A model generated the notes under the pieces. The model ran no database searches, had not been told where the DNA came from, and saw only the letters and a list, made by a program, of their open reading frames with translations. This document shows positions 1-7,906 of a stretch of 59,692 nt of DNA, in pieces (the stretch's first letter is position 1; every line of letters starts with the position of its first letter). Made by a program: the position numbers and the translations under genes. Source of the DNA: Streptomyces aurantiacus JA 4570 (GTDB lineage: Bacteria > Actinomycetota > Actinomycetes > Streptomycetales > Streptomycetaceae); NCBI RefSeq assembly GCF_000414115.1, contig NZ_AOPZ01000176.1, positions 1 to 59,692 of the forward strand. Reading direction: 5' to 3'.

Positions 1-1871
1 GGGCCGGTGCTCGCCGCGGCGGACAGCGCTTCGGCGAGGCCGCCCAGCTCGACGTGGACGACGGTGACCGGCTTGGCCGGGCAGCTCGCGGCGGCGGCGC
101 GGAGGGCGGCGGCCAGCGACTCGTCCTCGCCCCTGCGGGTGGACTCGCCAAGGGATGGGATGACGGTGACGACCACGGCGTCGCACGCGTCGTCGGCGAG
201 CGCGGCGGTGAGGGCCGCGCGGAAGTCGTCCGGGGACGCGGCGGTCGTCAGGTCGCGGGGCGGCAGCGGCCGCAGGCCCTCGGCGACGCAGGCGTCGTAC
301 GTGAGCAGGCCGAGGGACTCGGAGTTGCCGAGGATGGCGACGCGCGGTCCGGCGGGCAGGGGCTGCCCGGCGAGCAGCAGTCCGGCGTCGACCAGCTCGG
401 TCACCGTGTCCACGCGGATCACCCCGGCCTGGCGCAGCAGGTCGGACACCGTGGCGTGCGGGAGGCGGGTGGCGGCGCCTGCGTGGCCGGTGGGCGCGAT
501 GCCGCTGTGCCGGGCGCCCTGGACGACGACCAGGGGCTTCACGGCGGCGGTGCGGCGGGCGAGGCGGGTGAACTTGCGCGGGTTGCCGATGGATTCGAGG
601 TACATGAGGGCAACGTCGGTGTCCGGGTCGTCGTACCAGTACTGGAGCACGTCGTTGCCGGAGACGTCCGCGCGGTTGCCCGCGCTGACGCAGGTGGACA
701 GGCCCCACAGACCGCGGCCGCGGCGGTGCAGGCGGGACAGGAGCGCGATGCCGATGGCGCCGGACTGGGTGAACAGGCCGAGGCGTCCGGCGAGCGGCAG
801 TTCGGGCGCGAGCGAGGCGTTGAGGCGCACCTCCGGAGAGGTGTTGATGACTCCGAAGGCGTTGGGTCCGATGATCCGCATGCCGTACGAGCGTGCCTGG
901 CGGACGAGTTCGCGCTGCCGCTCGCGTCCCTCGGGGCCGCTCTCGGCGTATCCGGCGGAGATCACGACGAGTCCCTGGACGCCGTGTTCGCCGCAGTCGG
1001 TGACGGCCTGCGGGACGCGCTCGGCCGGGACGGCGACGACGGCGAGGTCGACCGGTTCGCCGATGTCGCGCACGGAGCGATGGGCGGGCACGCGGTCGAC
1101 CTCGGCGGTGCCTTCGGGGAGCGTGCTGTTCACCGCGTACAGGCGGCCGGTGTACCCCGCGCCGAGCAGGTTGCGCAGGATGCCGCGGCCGACGCCGTCC
1201 GGGGAGCGGCCCGCGCCGATGACGGCGACCGAGCCGGGCGCGAGGAGGCGCTGTACGGAGCGGGCCTCGGCGCGCTGTTCGCGGGCGCGCTGGACGGCCA
1301 GGGAGCGGTCGGTGGGTTCGAGGTCGAGTTCGAGGCGTACGACGCCGTCCTCGAAGCTGCGCTGCTGCTGGTAGCCCGCGTCCGTGAAGACCTTGACCAT
1401 CTTGGTGTTGGCGGGCAGGACCTCGGCGGCGAAACGGCGGATGCCGCGTTCGCGGGCGACGGCCGCGATGTGCTCGAGCAGCGCGGAGGCGACGCCGCGG
1501 CCCTGGTGGGCGTCCTGGACGAGGAAGGCGACCTCGGCCTCGTCGGCGGGCGCGGAGGCGGGGCGGCCCTCGGCGTCGATGCGGTCGTAGCGCACGGTGG
1601 CGATGAACTCGCCGCCCACGGTGGCCGCGAGGCCCACCCGGTCCACGTGGTCGTGGTGGGTGAAGCGGTGCACGTCCTTGGCGGACAGGCGCGGGTACGG
1701 TGCGAAGAAGCGGTAGTACTTCGACTCGTCCGACACCTGCTCGAAGAAGCTGACCAGGCGGTCGGCGTCCTCGGCTGTGATGGGCCTGATCCGGGCCGTG
1801 CCCCCGTCGCGCAGCACCACGTCGGCCTCCCAGTGGGAGGGGTAGGGGTGCCGGTCCGGCGGCGTCTGCAT
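1..1871 (-). CDS. GNAT acetyltransferase / acyl-CoA synthetase fusion (Pat-like), 3' end outside window
   Basis: About 623 N-terminal residues are visible; the stop lies left of the window. The protein begins MQTPPDRHPYPSHWEADVVL, with a GNAT domain at roughly residues 15-160 (QDAHQGRGVASALLEHIA is the acetyl-CoA loop). A CoA-binding Rossmann domain of the NDP-forming acyl-CoA synthetase type follows (VAVIGAGRSPDGVGRGILRN), then the succinyl-CoA-ligase-like fold (GPNAFGVINT, FTQSGAIGIALLSR). Proteins of this layout include bacterial Pat enzymes that acetylate lysines of metabolic enzymes such as acetyl-CoA synthetase; that role here is inferred from architecture. The ATG at 1871 is chosen because it opens the conserved region. 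It is divergent from ptsH across about 180 bp. Confidence 0.85.
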   Translation of the reverse strand, partial: MQTPPDRHPYPSHWEADVVLRDGGTARIRPITAEDADRLVSFFEQVSDESKYYRFFAPYPRLSAKDVHRFTHHDHVDRVGLAATVGGEFIATVRYDRIDAEGRPASAPADEAEVAFLVQDAHQGRGVASALLEHIAAVARERGIRRFAAEVLPANTKMVKVFTDAGYQQQRSFEDGVVRLELDLEPTDRSLAVQRAREQRAEARSVQRLLAPGSVAVIGAGRSPDGVGRGILRNLLGAGYTGRLYAVNSTLPEGTAEVDRVPAHRSVRDIGEPVDLAVVAVPAERVPQAVTDCGEHGVQGLVVISAGYAESGPEGRERQRELVRQARSYGMRIIGPNAFGVINTSPEVRLNASLAPELPLAGRLGLFTQSGAIGIALLSRLHRRGRGLWGLSTCVSAGNRADVSGNDVLQYWYDDPDTDVALMYLESIGNPRKFTRLARRTAAVKPLVVVQGARHSGIAPTGHAGAATRLPHATVSDLLRQAGVIRVDTVTELVDAGLLLAGQPLPAGPRVAILGNSESLGLLTYDACVAEGLRPLPPRDLTTAASPDDFRAALTAALADDACDAVVVTVIPSLGESTRRGEDESLAAALRAAAASCPAKPVTVVHVELGGLAEALSAAASTG

Positions 1872-2006
1872 GGGGCCAGGGTACGGGTCGCGCGGCCGCC
1901 CGGGCCGGGGCAGTGTAGGAGGGGCCGCGCGGCGCTCGGGTGCGGGACGTCCGTCCGCGGACTGCCCGGCGATCGTCCGGCGGGAGCACCCGGGTCGGCA
2001 TGAGAT

Positions 2007-2022
2007 AGTGGTCTAGACAAGT
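2007..2022 (+). promoter_or_regulatory. DasR-responsive element (dre) upstream of ptsH
   Basis: AGTGGTCTAGACAAGT matches the published Streptomyces dre consensus (ACTGGTCTAGACCACT-like) at nearly every position, including the central GGTCTAGAC. It lies 28 bp before the ptsH start. DasR is the GntR-family repressor released by amino-sugar phosphates and is known to control PTS genes, so DasR control of ptsH is expected here. This is a sequence match only; binding is inferred. Confidence 0.75.
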
Positions 2023-2049
2023 GTGAGACACCTGGAAGGGCAGCAACAC

Positions 2050-2331
2050 ATGGCTGAGCGCCGCGTCAACGTCGGCTGGGCCGAGGGCCTCCACGCCCGG
2101 CCCGCCTCCATCTTCGTCCGTGCGGCCACGGCCGCCGGCGTCCCCGTGACGATCGCCAAGGCCGGCGGCAACCCGGTCAACGCCGCCTCGATGCTCGCGG
2201 TGCTCGGTCTGGGTGCGCAGGGCGGCGAGGAGATCGTGCTCGCTTCGGACGCCGAGGGCGCGGACGTCGCCCTCGACCGTCTGGCGAAGCTGGTCGCCGA
2301 GGGGCTCGAGGAGCTTCCCGAGACTGTTTAA
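2050..2331 (+). CDS. ptsH: Phosphocarrier protein HPr
   Basis: 93 residues, the normal HPr length. HPr carries phosphate from enzyme I to the EIIA domains of PTS sugar permeases in the cytoplasm. The active-site segment GLHARPASIFV contains the phosphorylated histidine (His15 in classical numbering), and ASMLAVLGLGAQGGEEI contains the region of the regulatory serine 46. The ATG at 2050 (MAERRVNVGWAEG) is preferred over an in-frame GTG at 2023 because a GGAAGGG ribosome-binding site lies about 9 bases upstream. It appears monocistronic: a dre site lies just upstream and a strong hairpin terminator about 50 bp downstream. Confidence 0.95.
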   Translation: MAERRVNVGWAEGLHARPASIFVRAATAAGVPVTIAKAGGNPVNAASMLAVLGLGAQGGEEIVLASDAEGADVALDRLAKLVAEGLEELPETV

Positions 2332-2380
2332 TCGGTGACGGTGCTCCGCACTCGGAGAACACCAACCGGCATAAAAAGTG

Positions 2381-2413
2381 AAGGGCCCGCCCGGAAATCC
2401 AGGGCGGGCCCTT
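2381..2413 (+). terminator. Terminator after ptsH
   Basis: A 12-bp perfect stem (2381-2392 with 2402-2413) around a 9-base loop, with A's leading and T's closing the stem, typical of a bidirectional intrinsic terminator. It separates ptsH from the convergent GntR gene. Confidence 0.8.
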
Positions 2414-2501
2414 TGCGTATCCGGCAGGTATTCGAAGTCGAAATGTAGGCAGCGAAAACCAATTTCTGCAGGTGCGCCCCTCTTTGTATACGGCGCCGCC
2501 G

Positions 2502-3188
2502 TTAATTCCGGGCGCTCACCGTGTTTACGGCATGTTGCGAATCCCTCACGCGCCCGGCGCGGGAGCCGGCCCGCGGCCGGTGCGCGGCGGCCGCCCGTTC
2601 GGCGTGCAGCATCGTGAGCGCGCGGGCCCGCTCCGCGTCGCCGCGGGCGACGGCGTCGACGACCGCGGCCCGCTCGGACCAGGTCTCCACGGGCGCGGCC
2701 TGCGGCTCGGCGACGTACATCCAGGCGATCTTGTGCCGCAGCTGGGTGAGCAGGGTGATGAGGCCGGGGCTCGCGGACGCCTGGGTGAGCGTCTCGTGGA
2801 ACCAGCCGTCGAGCGAGCGGAGGTCTTCGGTGCCGCCGCGCCGGGAGCGCTCCTGGCCGAGCCGGACGAGGCCGCGCAGGACCTTCAGGTGCGCGTCGGT
2901 GCGGCGCTGCGCGGCGCGCGCGGCGGCCAGTGGCTCCAGGAGCGCGCGGATCTCCAGGAGGTCGGCCGCGTCCTGCTCGGTGGGCTCGGCGACGCACGCG
3001 CCGGCGTGTCTGCGGGTGACGACGAAGCCCTCGGCCTCCAGGGTGCGCAGGGCCTCGCGCACGGGGACGCGGGAGACGCCGTAGCGGCGGGCGAGCAGTT
3101 CCTCGGTGAGGCGCGTGCCGCGTTCGTAGACACCGGAGACGATGTCGTCCCGAATGGCTGTGCACACCGAGTGCGCGGGAATGCGCAT
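2502..3188 (-). CDS. GntR-family transcriptional regulator, FadR/FCD type
   Basis: 228 residues from the ATG at 3188 (MRIPAHSVCTAIRDDIVSG), chosen because GGAGGT sits 5-6 bases upstream; the frame is open further upstream but without family similarity. Residues ~1-70 are a GntR winged helix (TEELLARRYGVSRVPVREAL, the recognition helix region). Residues ~80-210 form an all-helical FCD-type effector domain (DLLEIRALLEPLAAARA, LDGWFHETLTQAS), which usually binds a metal and a small carboxylate. The target is unknown. The upstream region is rich in repeats and a palindrome that could be its own operators. It is convergent with ptsH. Confidence 0.85.
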   Translation of the reverse strand: MRIPAHSVCTAIRDDIVSGVYERGTRLTEELLARRYGVSRVPVREALRTLEAEGFVVTRRHAGACVAEPTEQDAADLLEIRALLEPLAAARAAQRRTDAHLKVLRGLVRLGQERSRRGGTEDLRSLDGWFHETLTQASASPGLITLLTQLRHKIAWMYVAEPQAAPVETWSERAAVVDAVARGDAERARALTMLHAERAAAAHRPRAGSRAGRVRDSQHAVNTVSARN

Positions 3189-3216
3189 GACGGACCTCCG
3201 CTTTAATGCCCGCGAA

Positions 3217-3252
3217 ACGCGTCGGTCGACGCGTCGGCCGACGCGTCGAATG
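3217..3252. repeat. 12-bp tandem repeat upstream of the GntR gene
   Basis: Three head-to-tail copies of ACGCGTCGGYCG (3217-3228, 3229-3240, and a diverging third at 3241-3252), each containing the palindrome CGACGCGTCG at the junctions. They lie about 30-60 bp upstream of the GntR start codon. Further upstream (about 3280-3330) TGGATCCC and ACGGACC are also repeated. The spacing suggests operator-like sites, which is inference. Confidence 0.6.
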
Positions 3253-3393
3253 GCGCTCGTGCAACGACTCCATGGACTCCGCACGGACCCCTTGGATCCC
3301 GGTACGGACCTTATGGATCCCTGCGGACCTGTCGACACGGACTCTATTGCAAGGGGCCGCATTTTCCGACGGGCGGGCGGAATCCATGGATAT

Positions 3394-3407
3394 CTTTTGG
3401 CCAAAAG
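3394..3407. promoter_or_regulatory. Perfect 14-bp palindrome
   Basis: CTTTTGGCCAAAAG is a perfect palindrome with AT-rich arms in otherwise GC-rich DNA, between the GntR regulator and the M23 peptidase gene. It resembles a dimeric regulator site. No regulator can be assigned. Confidence 0.3.
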
Positions 3408-3420
3408 GCATGCATACGCG

Positions 3421-3452
3421 GAAAGCCCCGGCTCGGGTGAGCCGGGGCTTTC
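3421..3452 (-). terminator. Terminator after the M23 peptidase gene
   Basis: A perfect 14-bp stem (3421-3434 with 3439-3452) with a 4-base loop, flanked by GAAA/TTTC at the stem ends. It lies 67 bp downstream of the M23 stop. Confidence 0.85.
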
Positions 3453-3518
3453 GTGCGGCCGGGGTGCTTACCTCGGCGGTGCTGACCTGGGAGGTCCTGG
3501 CCTCGGGGGCCGGTCGCC

Positions 3519-4358
3519 TCAGACGTTGACGCCGTGCGAGCGCAGGTACGCCACGGGGTCGATGTCGGAGCCGTAGTCGGGGCCGGTGCGGGCCTCGAAG
3601 TGCAGGTGCGGGCCGCTGGAGTTGCCGGTCGAGCCGGAGAGGCCGATCTGCTGGCCCGGGGTGACCGTCTGGCCCACCGAGACGCTCAGGGACGACATGT
3701 GGCCGTACTGCGTGTACGTGCCGTCGTTGTGGCGGATCACGACGTTGTTGCCGTAGGCGCCGCCCCAGCCGGCCTCGACGACGGTGCCCGCGGCGACCGC
3801 CTGGACCTGGGTGCCGGACGCGGCGTGGAAGTCGACGCCGGTGTGGCTGCCGGAGGACCACATGGCGCCGCCGGTCTTGTAGCCGGTGGAGACGTAGCTG
3901 CCGTCGATCGGCGCGACGTACGAGCCCAGACGCTTGCGCTCGGCCGCGCGGGCGGCGCGCTCCTTGGCCTCGCGCTCCTTCTCGGCCTTCGCCCGCGCCT
4001 CGGCCTTCGCCTTCGCCTCGGCCTTGCGCTTGGCCTCGGCGGCCTTGCGCTTGGCTTCCGCGGCCTTGGCCTTCGCCTCGGCCTCGGCCTTCGCCTTGGC
4101 GGCGGCCTCGTCGGCGGCCTGCTTCTGGGCGGCGGCCTGGGCGTCGATCTCGTCGGCCAGGGAGTCGCCGATGGAGATGGACTGGGTGAGGCCGGTGTGC
4201 GCGTACTCGGCGGAGGAGCCTTCGGCGGCGAGCGCCGGGGCGGCCAGGCCCGAGATGACGCCGGTGGTGGTGAGCGCGGCGACGCCCGCGGCACTGGCGG
4301 TCGTACGCGACAGACGGCTCGGACGGCGGTGCTTGCCGGTCGGGCGGGTGAACGCCAT
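3519..4358 (-). CDS. Secreted M23-family peptidase (LytM-type cell-wall endopeptidase)
   Basis: 279 residues. The N-terminus has a basic region, a hydrophobic stretch (ASAAGVAALTTTGVISGLAA) and an ALA-type cleavage site near residue 45, so it is exported. Residues ~70-145 form a long Ala/Lys/Glu coiled-coil stalk (repeats of KAKAEA and AEAKRKA). The C-terminal M23 domain has the zinc ligands HTGVDF (His and Asp) and HLHFE (HxH). M23 enzymes cut peptidoglycan cross-bridges or stems. A c-di-AMP riboswitch lies in its leader, as is common for actinobacterial wall hydrolases, so expression should respond to c-di-AMP. The start ATG at 4358 is preceded by an AGGAAAGGA stretch. Confidence 0.92.
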   Translation of the reverse strand: MAFTRPTGKHRRPSRLSRTTASAAGVAALTTTGVISGLAAPALAAEGSSAEYAHTGLTQSISIGDSLADEIDAQAAAQKQAADEAAAKAKAEAEAKAKAAEAKRKAAEAKRKAEAKAKAEARAKAEKEREAKERAARAAERKRLGSYVAPIDGSYVSTGYKTGGAMWSSGSHTGVDFHAASGTQVQAVAAGTVVEAGWGGAYGNNVVIRHNDGTYTQYGHMSSLSVSVGQTVTPGQQIGLSGSTGNSSGPHLHFEARTGPDYGSDIDPVAYLRSHGVNV

Positions 4359-4372
4359 GAAGCGGCTGATCC

Positions 4373-4420
4373 TTTCCTTCCTTCTCGCCTACCGGGTTTC
4401 CTTCCTTCTCGCCTACCGGG
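4373..4420. repeat. 24-bp perfect tandem duplication in the M23 leader
   Basis: Two identical 24-bp units (4373-4396 and 4397-4420) directly after the riboswitch core. Each unit contains the 3' strand of the riboswitch P1 region (read leftward, ACCCGGTAGGCG) followed by an AAGGAAGG-type purine run, so the duplication gives the RNA a second copy of its 3' closing strand next to the ribosome-binding site. Confidence 0.9.
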
Positions 4421-4546
4421 TTAGCTGACGGGTTCGGAGCAGGAAGGTCTCCTACGGGCTCCTCGCCTCGCGGCAAGGCGTCCGATTCACCCCAGGGACG
4501 TGTGGGTCCCCGGCTCCCCTGGCTCGCGCCGTACGGGGACTCGGCG
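4410..4546 (-). promoter_or_regulatory. c-di-AMP riboswitch (ydaO-yuaA class)
   Basis: Read leftward, the leader has the conserved ydaO blocks in order: CGCCGAGTCCCC at the 5' side, GGGGAGCCGGGGACCCA, CTGGGGTGAATCGG, and the diagnostic CGAACCCGTCAGCTAACC with GGTAGGCG closing the P1 helix. CGCC at 4543-4546 pairs with GGCG at 4410-4413. It precedes the M23 peptidase, the usual actinobacterial target class. c-di-AMP binding normally turns such genes off; the direction here is inferred. The 3' closing strand is duplicated just downstream. Confidence 0.9.
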
Positions 4547-4706
4547 ATGACTGTCCGGTGCCGCGGACGCGGCGTGGTGCCTGACGGACAGCCGGACCGA
4601 CGCTAAACGTCTCATCTTTCAATCGACAAACGGATCGGCCCTTTTGTAGCGCACGCCACAGGGCAGACTCACAACCTCCTGGCCAATTCGGACATATGGC
4701 GGCATG

Positions 4707-4745
4707 CAGGGACCCCAGTGGCTTCCTGCGCCACTGGGGTCCCTG
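4707..4745 (-). terminator. Strong hairpin terminator between M16 operon and M23 leader
   Basis: A perfect 16-bp stem (4707-4722 with 4730-4745) and a 7-base loop. TTTT follows on the plus strand, but the gene it terminates is the leftward M16 pair. It may also insulate the M23 promoter, which lies just to its left. Confidence 0.8.
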
Positions 4746-4847
4746 TTTTCGCGGGGCGTTGAAGCCGCTATGCCCGGCTTTGCTCCGCCGGGCCGCTGGA
4801 CGGCTGCTGGACGGCCGCTGGACCGCCGCTGCCGGTCGCCCCGGCAA

Positions 4848-6233
4848 TCAGCCGGTGACCACCGTCACTTCACCGATGCCGAGCGCCTTGACGGGCTCCT
4901 CGATCTGCGCCGCGTCCCCCACGAGGACCGTCACGAGCCGGTCGTCCGGGAAGGCGTTCACGACGGCCGCGGTGGCCTCCACCGTGCCCGTCTCCGCCAA
5001 CTGGCGGTACAGGCGCGCCTGGAAGTCGTCCGGCAGGTTCTGCTCGACCTGGTCGGCGAGGGTGGCGGCGACGGCGGCCGCCGTCTCGTACTTCAGCGGG
5101 GCGACCCCGACGAGGTTCTGCACGGCGACGTCGCGCTCGGGGTCCGTGAGGCCCTCCGCGGCGAGCGTGCGCAGGACCTTCCACAGGTCCTCCAGGGCCG
5201 GGCCGGTGTTCGGGGTGTCCACGGAGCCGCTGATGGCGAGCATCGCGGCGCCCGTCCCGTCCGGGGCGGAGCGCAGGACCTGGCTGAAGGCACGCACTCC
5301 GTAGGTGTATCCCTTCTCCTCGCGCAGGACGCGGTCCAGACGGGAGGTGAGGGTGCCGCCCAGGCAGTACGTGCCGAGGACCTGCGCTGCCCACACGCGG
5401 TCGTGCCGGTCCGGGCCGACGCGGCCGATGAGGAGCTGCGTCTGTACGGCTCCGGGGCGGTCCACGATGACCACGCGGCCGCTGTCGTCGGCGGTCACCG
5501 GGGGCACCGGGCGGGGCTCGGCCGCGCCGCCGGTCCAGGCGCCGAGGGTGTCCGCGAGGACGGCGTCCAGATCGGTGCCGGTGAGGTCGCCGACCACGAC
5601 GGCGGTGGCCGCGGCGGGGCGGACGTGCTTCTCGTAGAAGGCGCGCACGGCCGCGGAGTCGATGGCCGCGACCGTCTCCTCCGTGCCCTGGCGCGGGCGC
5701 GACATGCGCGAGGACGCCGGGAAGAGCTGCTTGGAGAGCTCCTTGGCGGCCCGCCGCCCGGGGTTGGCGGTCTCGTGCGGGATCTCGTCCAGGCGGTTGC
5801 GTACGAGGCGCTCGACCTCGCTGTCCGCGAAGGCGGGCGCGCGCAGGGCGTCGGCGAGCAGGCCGAGCGCCTTGGGCAGGCGGGAGACCGGCACCTCCAG
5901 GGAGACCCGGACGCCCGGGTGGTCCGCGTGCGCGTCGAGCGTGGCGCCGCAGCGGTCGAGCTCGGCGGCGAACTCCTCCGCGGAGTGCTTGTCGGTGCCT
6001 TCGGAGAAGGCCCTCGCCATGATCGTGGCGACGCCGTCCAGGCCCTGCGGCTCGGCGTCCAGGGGCGCGTCGAGGTGGATCTCCACGGCGACGAGCTGCT
6101 GGCCCGGGCGGTCGCAGCGCAGCACCGTCAGGCCGTTGTCGAGCGCGCCGCGCTCGGGGGCCGGGAAGGCCCAGGGCCTGGCGGCGCCCGCCTGGGGCTG
6201 CGGGTGGAACTGCATCGTTGCGGCCTCGGTCAC
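4848..6233 (-). CDS. M16-family zinc peptidase-like subunit (non-catalytic partner)
   Basis: 461 residues from a GTG at 6233 that overlaps the upstream M16 stop by 4 bases (GTGA), indicating translational coupling; an internal ATG at codon 7 is an alternative. It has the M16 two-domain fold (DNGLTVLRCDRPGQQLVAVEI near the N-terminus), but the HxxEH zinc site is absent: the corresponding helix reads MARAFSEGTDKHSAEEFA. The C-terminal half keeps the Arg/Tyr segment (EKGYTYGVRAF) that shapes the substrate chamber. In bacterial two-chain M16 enzymes one subunit carries zinc and the other the R/Y pair, so this is inferred to be the partner of the gene just upstream. Cytoplasmic, with no signal peptide. 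Confidence 0.9.
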   Translation of the reverse strand: MTEAATMQFHPQPQAGAARPWAFPAPERGALDNGLTVLRCDRPGQQLVAVEIHLDAPLDAEPQGLDGVATIMARAFSEGTDKHSAEEFAAELDRCGATLDAHADHPGVRVSLEVPVSRLPKALGLLADALRAPAFADSEVERLVRNRLDEIPHETANPGRRAAKELSKQLFPASSRMSRPRQGTEETVAAIDSAAVRAFYEKHVRPAAATAVVVGDLTGTDLDAVLADTLGAWTGGAAEPRPVPPVTADDSGRVVIVDRPGAVQTQLLIGRVGPDRHDRVWAAQVLGTYCLGGTLTSRLDRVLREEKGYTYGVRAFSQVLRSAPDGTGAAMLAISGSVDTPNTGPALEDLWKVLRTLAAEGLTDPERDVAVQNLVGVAPLKYETAAAVAATLADQVEQNLPDDFQARLYRQLAETGTVEATAAVVNAFPDDRLVTVLVGDAAQIEEPVKALGIGEVTVVTG

Positions 6234-7591
6234 TTCGCCGCCTCCTCGTCGTCCTGGTCGTCCTCGGCAGCACCGGCGGCGTCTTCGGAGCTGATGGGTT
6301 CGTACACGAGCACCGCGCGGTTGTCCGGGCGCAGGCGGGCCTTGGCGACCTCCTGGACCTCCTCGGCGGTGACGTCGAGGACGCGCTGGACGGCGGTCAG
6401 GGCGAGCTGCGGGTCGCCGAACAGGACGGCGAAGCGGCACAGTTCGTCGGCGCGGCCCGCGACCGTGCCGAGGCGGTCGAGCCACTCGCGCTCCAACTGG
6501 GCCTGGGCGCGCTCCATTTCCTCCGGGGTGGGGCCCTCCTCGGCGAACCGGGCGAGCTCCTCGTCCACGGCGGCCTCGATGACGGGGACCTCCACGTCGC
6601 CGGACGTCTTCACATCCAGCCAGCCCAGGGAGGGCGCGCCCGCGAGCCGCAGCAGGCCGAACCCGGCCGTCACGGCGGTGCGGTCACGCCGTACGAGGCG
6701 GTTGTAGAGGCGCGAGGACTCGCCGCTGCCGAGGACCGTGAGCGCCAGGTCGGCCGCGTCGCACGCGCGCGTGCCGTCCTCCGGGAGGCGGTAGGCGGCC
6801 ATCAGGGCGCGCGCGGGGACCTCCTCCTCGACGACCTCGCGCAGCTGCTCGCCGATGCGCTCGGGCAGCGAGCCGTCGCGCGGGGGCTGCTTGCCGTCGT
6901 GCGAGGGGATGGAGCCGAAGTACTTCTCGATCCAGGCGAGCGTCTGCTCCGGGTCGATGTCGCCGACGACCGACAGGACGGCGTTGTTCGGCGCGTAGTA
7001 CGTACGGAAGAAGGCGCGTGCGTCCTCGAGGGTGGCCGCGTCCAGGTCGGCCATGGAGCCGATCGGCGTGTGGTGGTACGGGTGGCCCTCGGGGTAGGAG
7101 AGGGCGGTCAGCTTCTCGAAGGCCGTGCCGTAGGGGACGTTGTCGTAGCGCTGGCGGCGTTCGTTCTTGACGACGTCGCGCTGGTTCTCCATCGACTCCT
7201 CGTCGAGCGCCGACAGGAGCGAGCCCATGCGGTCGGCCTCCAGCCAGAGTGCGAGCTCGAGCTGGTGGGTGGGCATCGTCTCGAAGTAGTTGGTGCGCTC
7301 GAAGCTGGTGGTGCCGTTCAGCGACCCGCCGGCGCCCTGCACCAGCTCGAAGTGGCCGTTCCCCTGCACCTGCTTCGACCCCTGGAACATCAGGTGCTCG
7401 AAGAGGTGAGCCAGGCCCGTACGGCCCTTGACCTCGTGGCGAGAGCCGACGTCGTACCAGAGGCAGACCGCGGCGACCGGGGTCAGGTGGTCCTCGGAGA
7501 GCACCACGCGCAGGCCATTGGCCAGCCGGTGCTCGGTCGCTGTCAGGCCGCCGGAGCCGGCCTCGGCTGTGGCCGTGTGACCCATGGGCAT
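6230..7591 (-). CDS. M16-family zinc metallopeptidase, catalytic subunit
   Basis: 453 residues from the ATG at 7591 (MPMGHTATAEAGSGG), chosen because AAGGGA sits about 5 bases upstream; the frame stays open further upstream without family similarity. The catalytic inverted zinc motif HLFEH occurs about 60 residues in (GLAHLFEHLMFQGS), with the distal glutamate in the ENQRDVVKNERRQRYDN region. It belongs to the pitrilysin/processing-peptidase family, which degrades or processes peptides. The C-terminus is acidic (DDQDDEEAAK). It is the first gene of a coupled pair. Substrate unknown. Confidence 0.92.
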   Translation of the reverse strand: MPMGHTATAEAGSGGLTATEHRLANGLRVVLSEDHLTPVAAVCLWYDVGSRHEVKGRTGLAHLFEHLMFQGSKQVQGNGHFELVQGAGGSLNGTTSFERTNYFETMPTHQLELALWLEADRMGSLLSALDEESMENQRDVVKNERRQRYDNVPYGTAFEKLTALSYPEGHPYHHTPIGSMADLDAATLEDARAFFRTYYAPNNAVLSVVGDIDPEQTLAWIEKYFGSIPSHDGKQPPRDGSLPERIGEQLREVVEEEVPARALMAAYRLPEDGTRACDAADLALTVLGSGESSRLYNRLVRRDRTAVTAGFGLLRLAGAPSLGWLDVKTSGDVEVPVIEAAVDEELARFAEEGPTPEEMERAQAQLEREWLDRLGTVAGRADELCRFAVLFGDPQLALTAVQRVLDVTAEEVQEVAKARLRPDNRAVLVYEPISSEDAAGAAEDDQDDEEAAK

Positions 7592-7906
7592 GTACGTCCC
7601 TTCGATCGCGAAATCCTCGATAAGTGCTGCAAGTCCTGCCACTGTAAGCAAGGCCGCGGACACCTGGCGAAGTTCCCGGTCCGCCCTGCGCGTAGTCGGA
7701 TTTCGCCCTCGGCGTGATCGGCCGGGGTGGGTGGACTCCGGCCACCCGGCGCGGCGGCCCGTGATCATGGTGGTGCCGGTGTGCCGCCCGGTTGACACGC
7801 GGTTGACGCCCGCACAGAACCGGGTCGTGGTCGGGGTTGTCAGTGGGACAGTCCACAATGGTCGGCGTCAGATCCCGCACTTGTTGGTGAAGGAGCCGCA
7901 GCAGCG
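7592..7906. other. Divergent promoter region between M16 pair and parC
   Basis: 315 bp without a convincing gene. Open frames here are extensions of the flanking genes in biased-composition DNA. It must hold the promoters of parC and the M16 pair. No operator was recognised. Confidence 0.5.
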
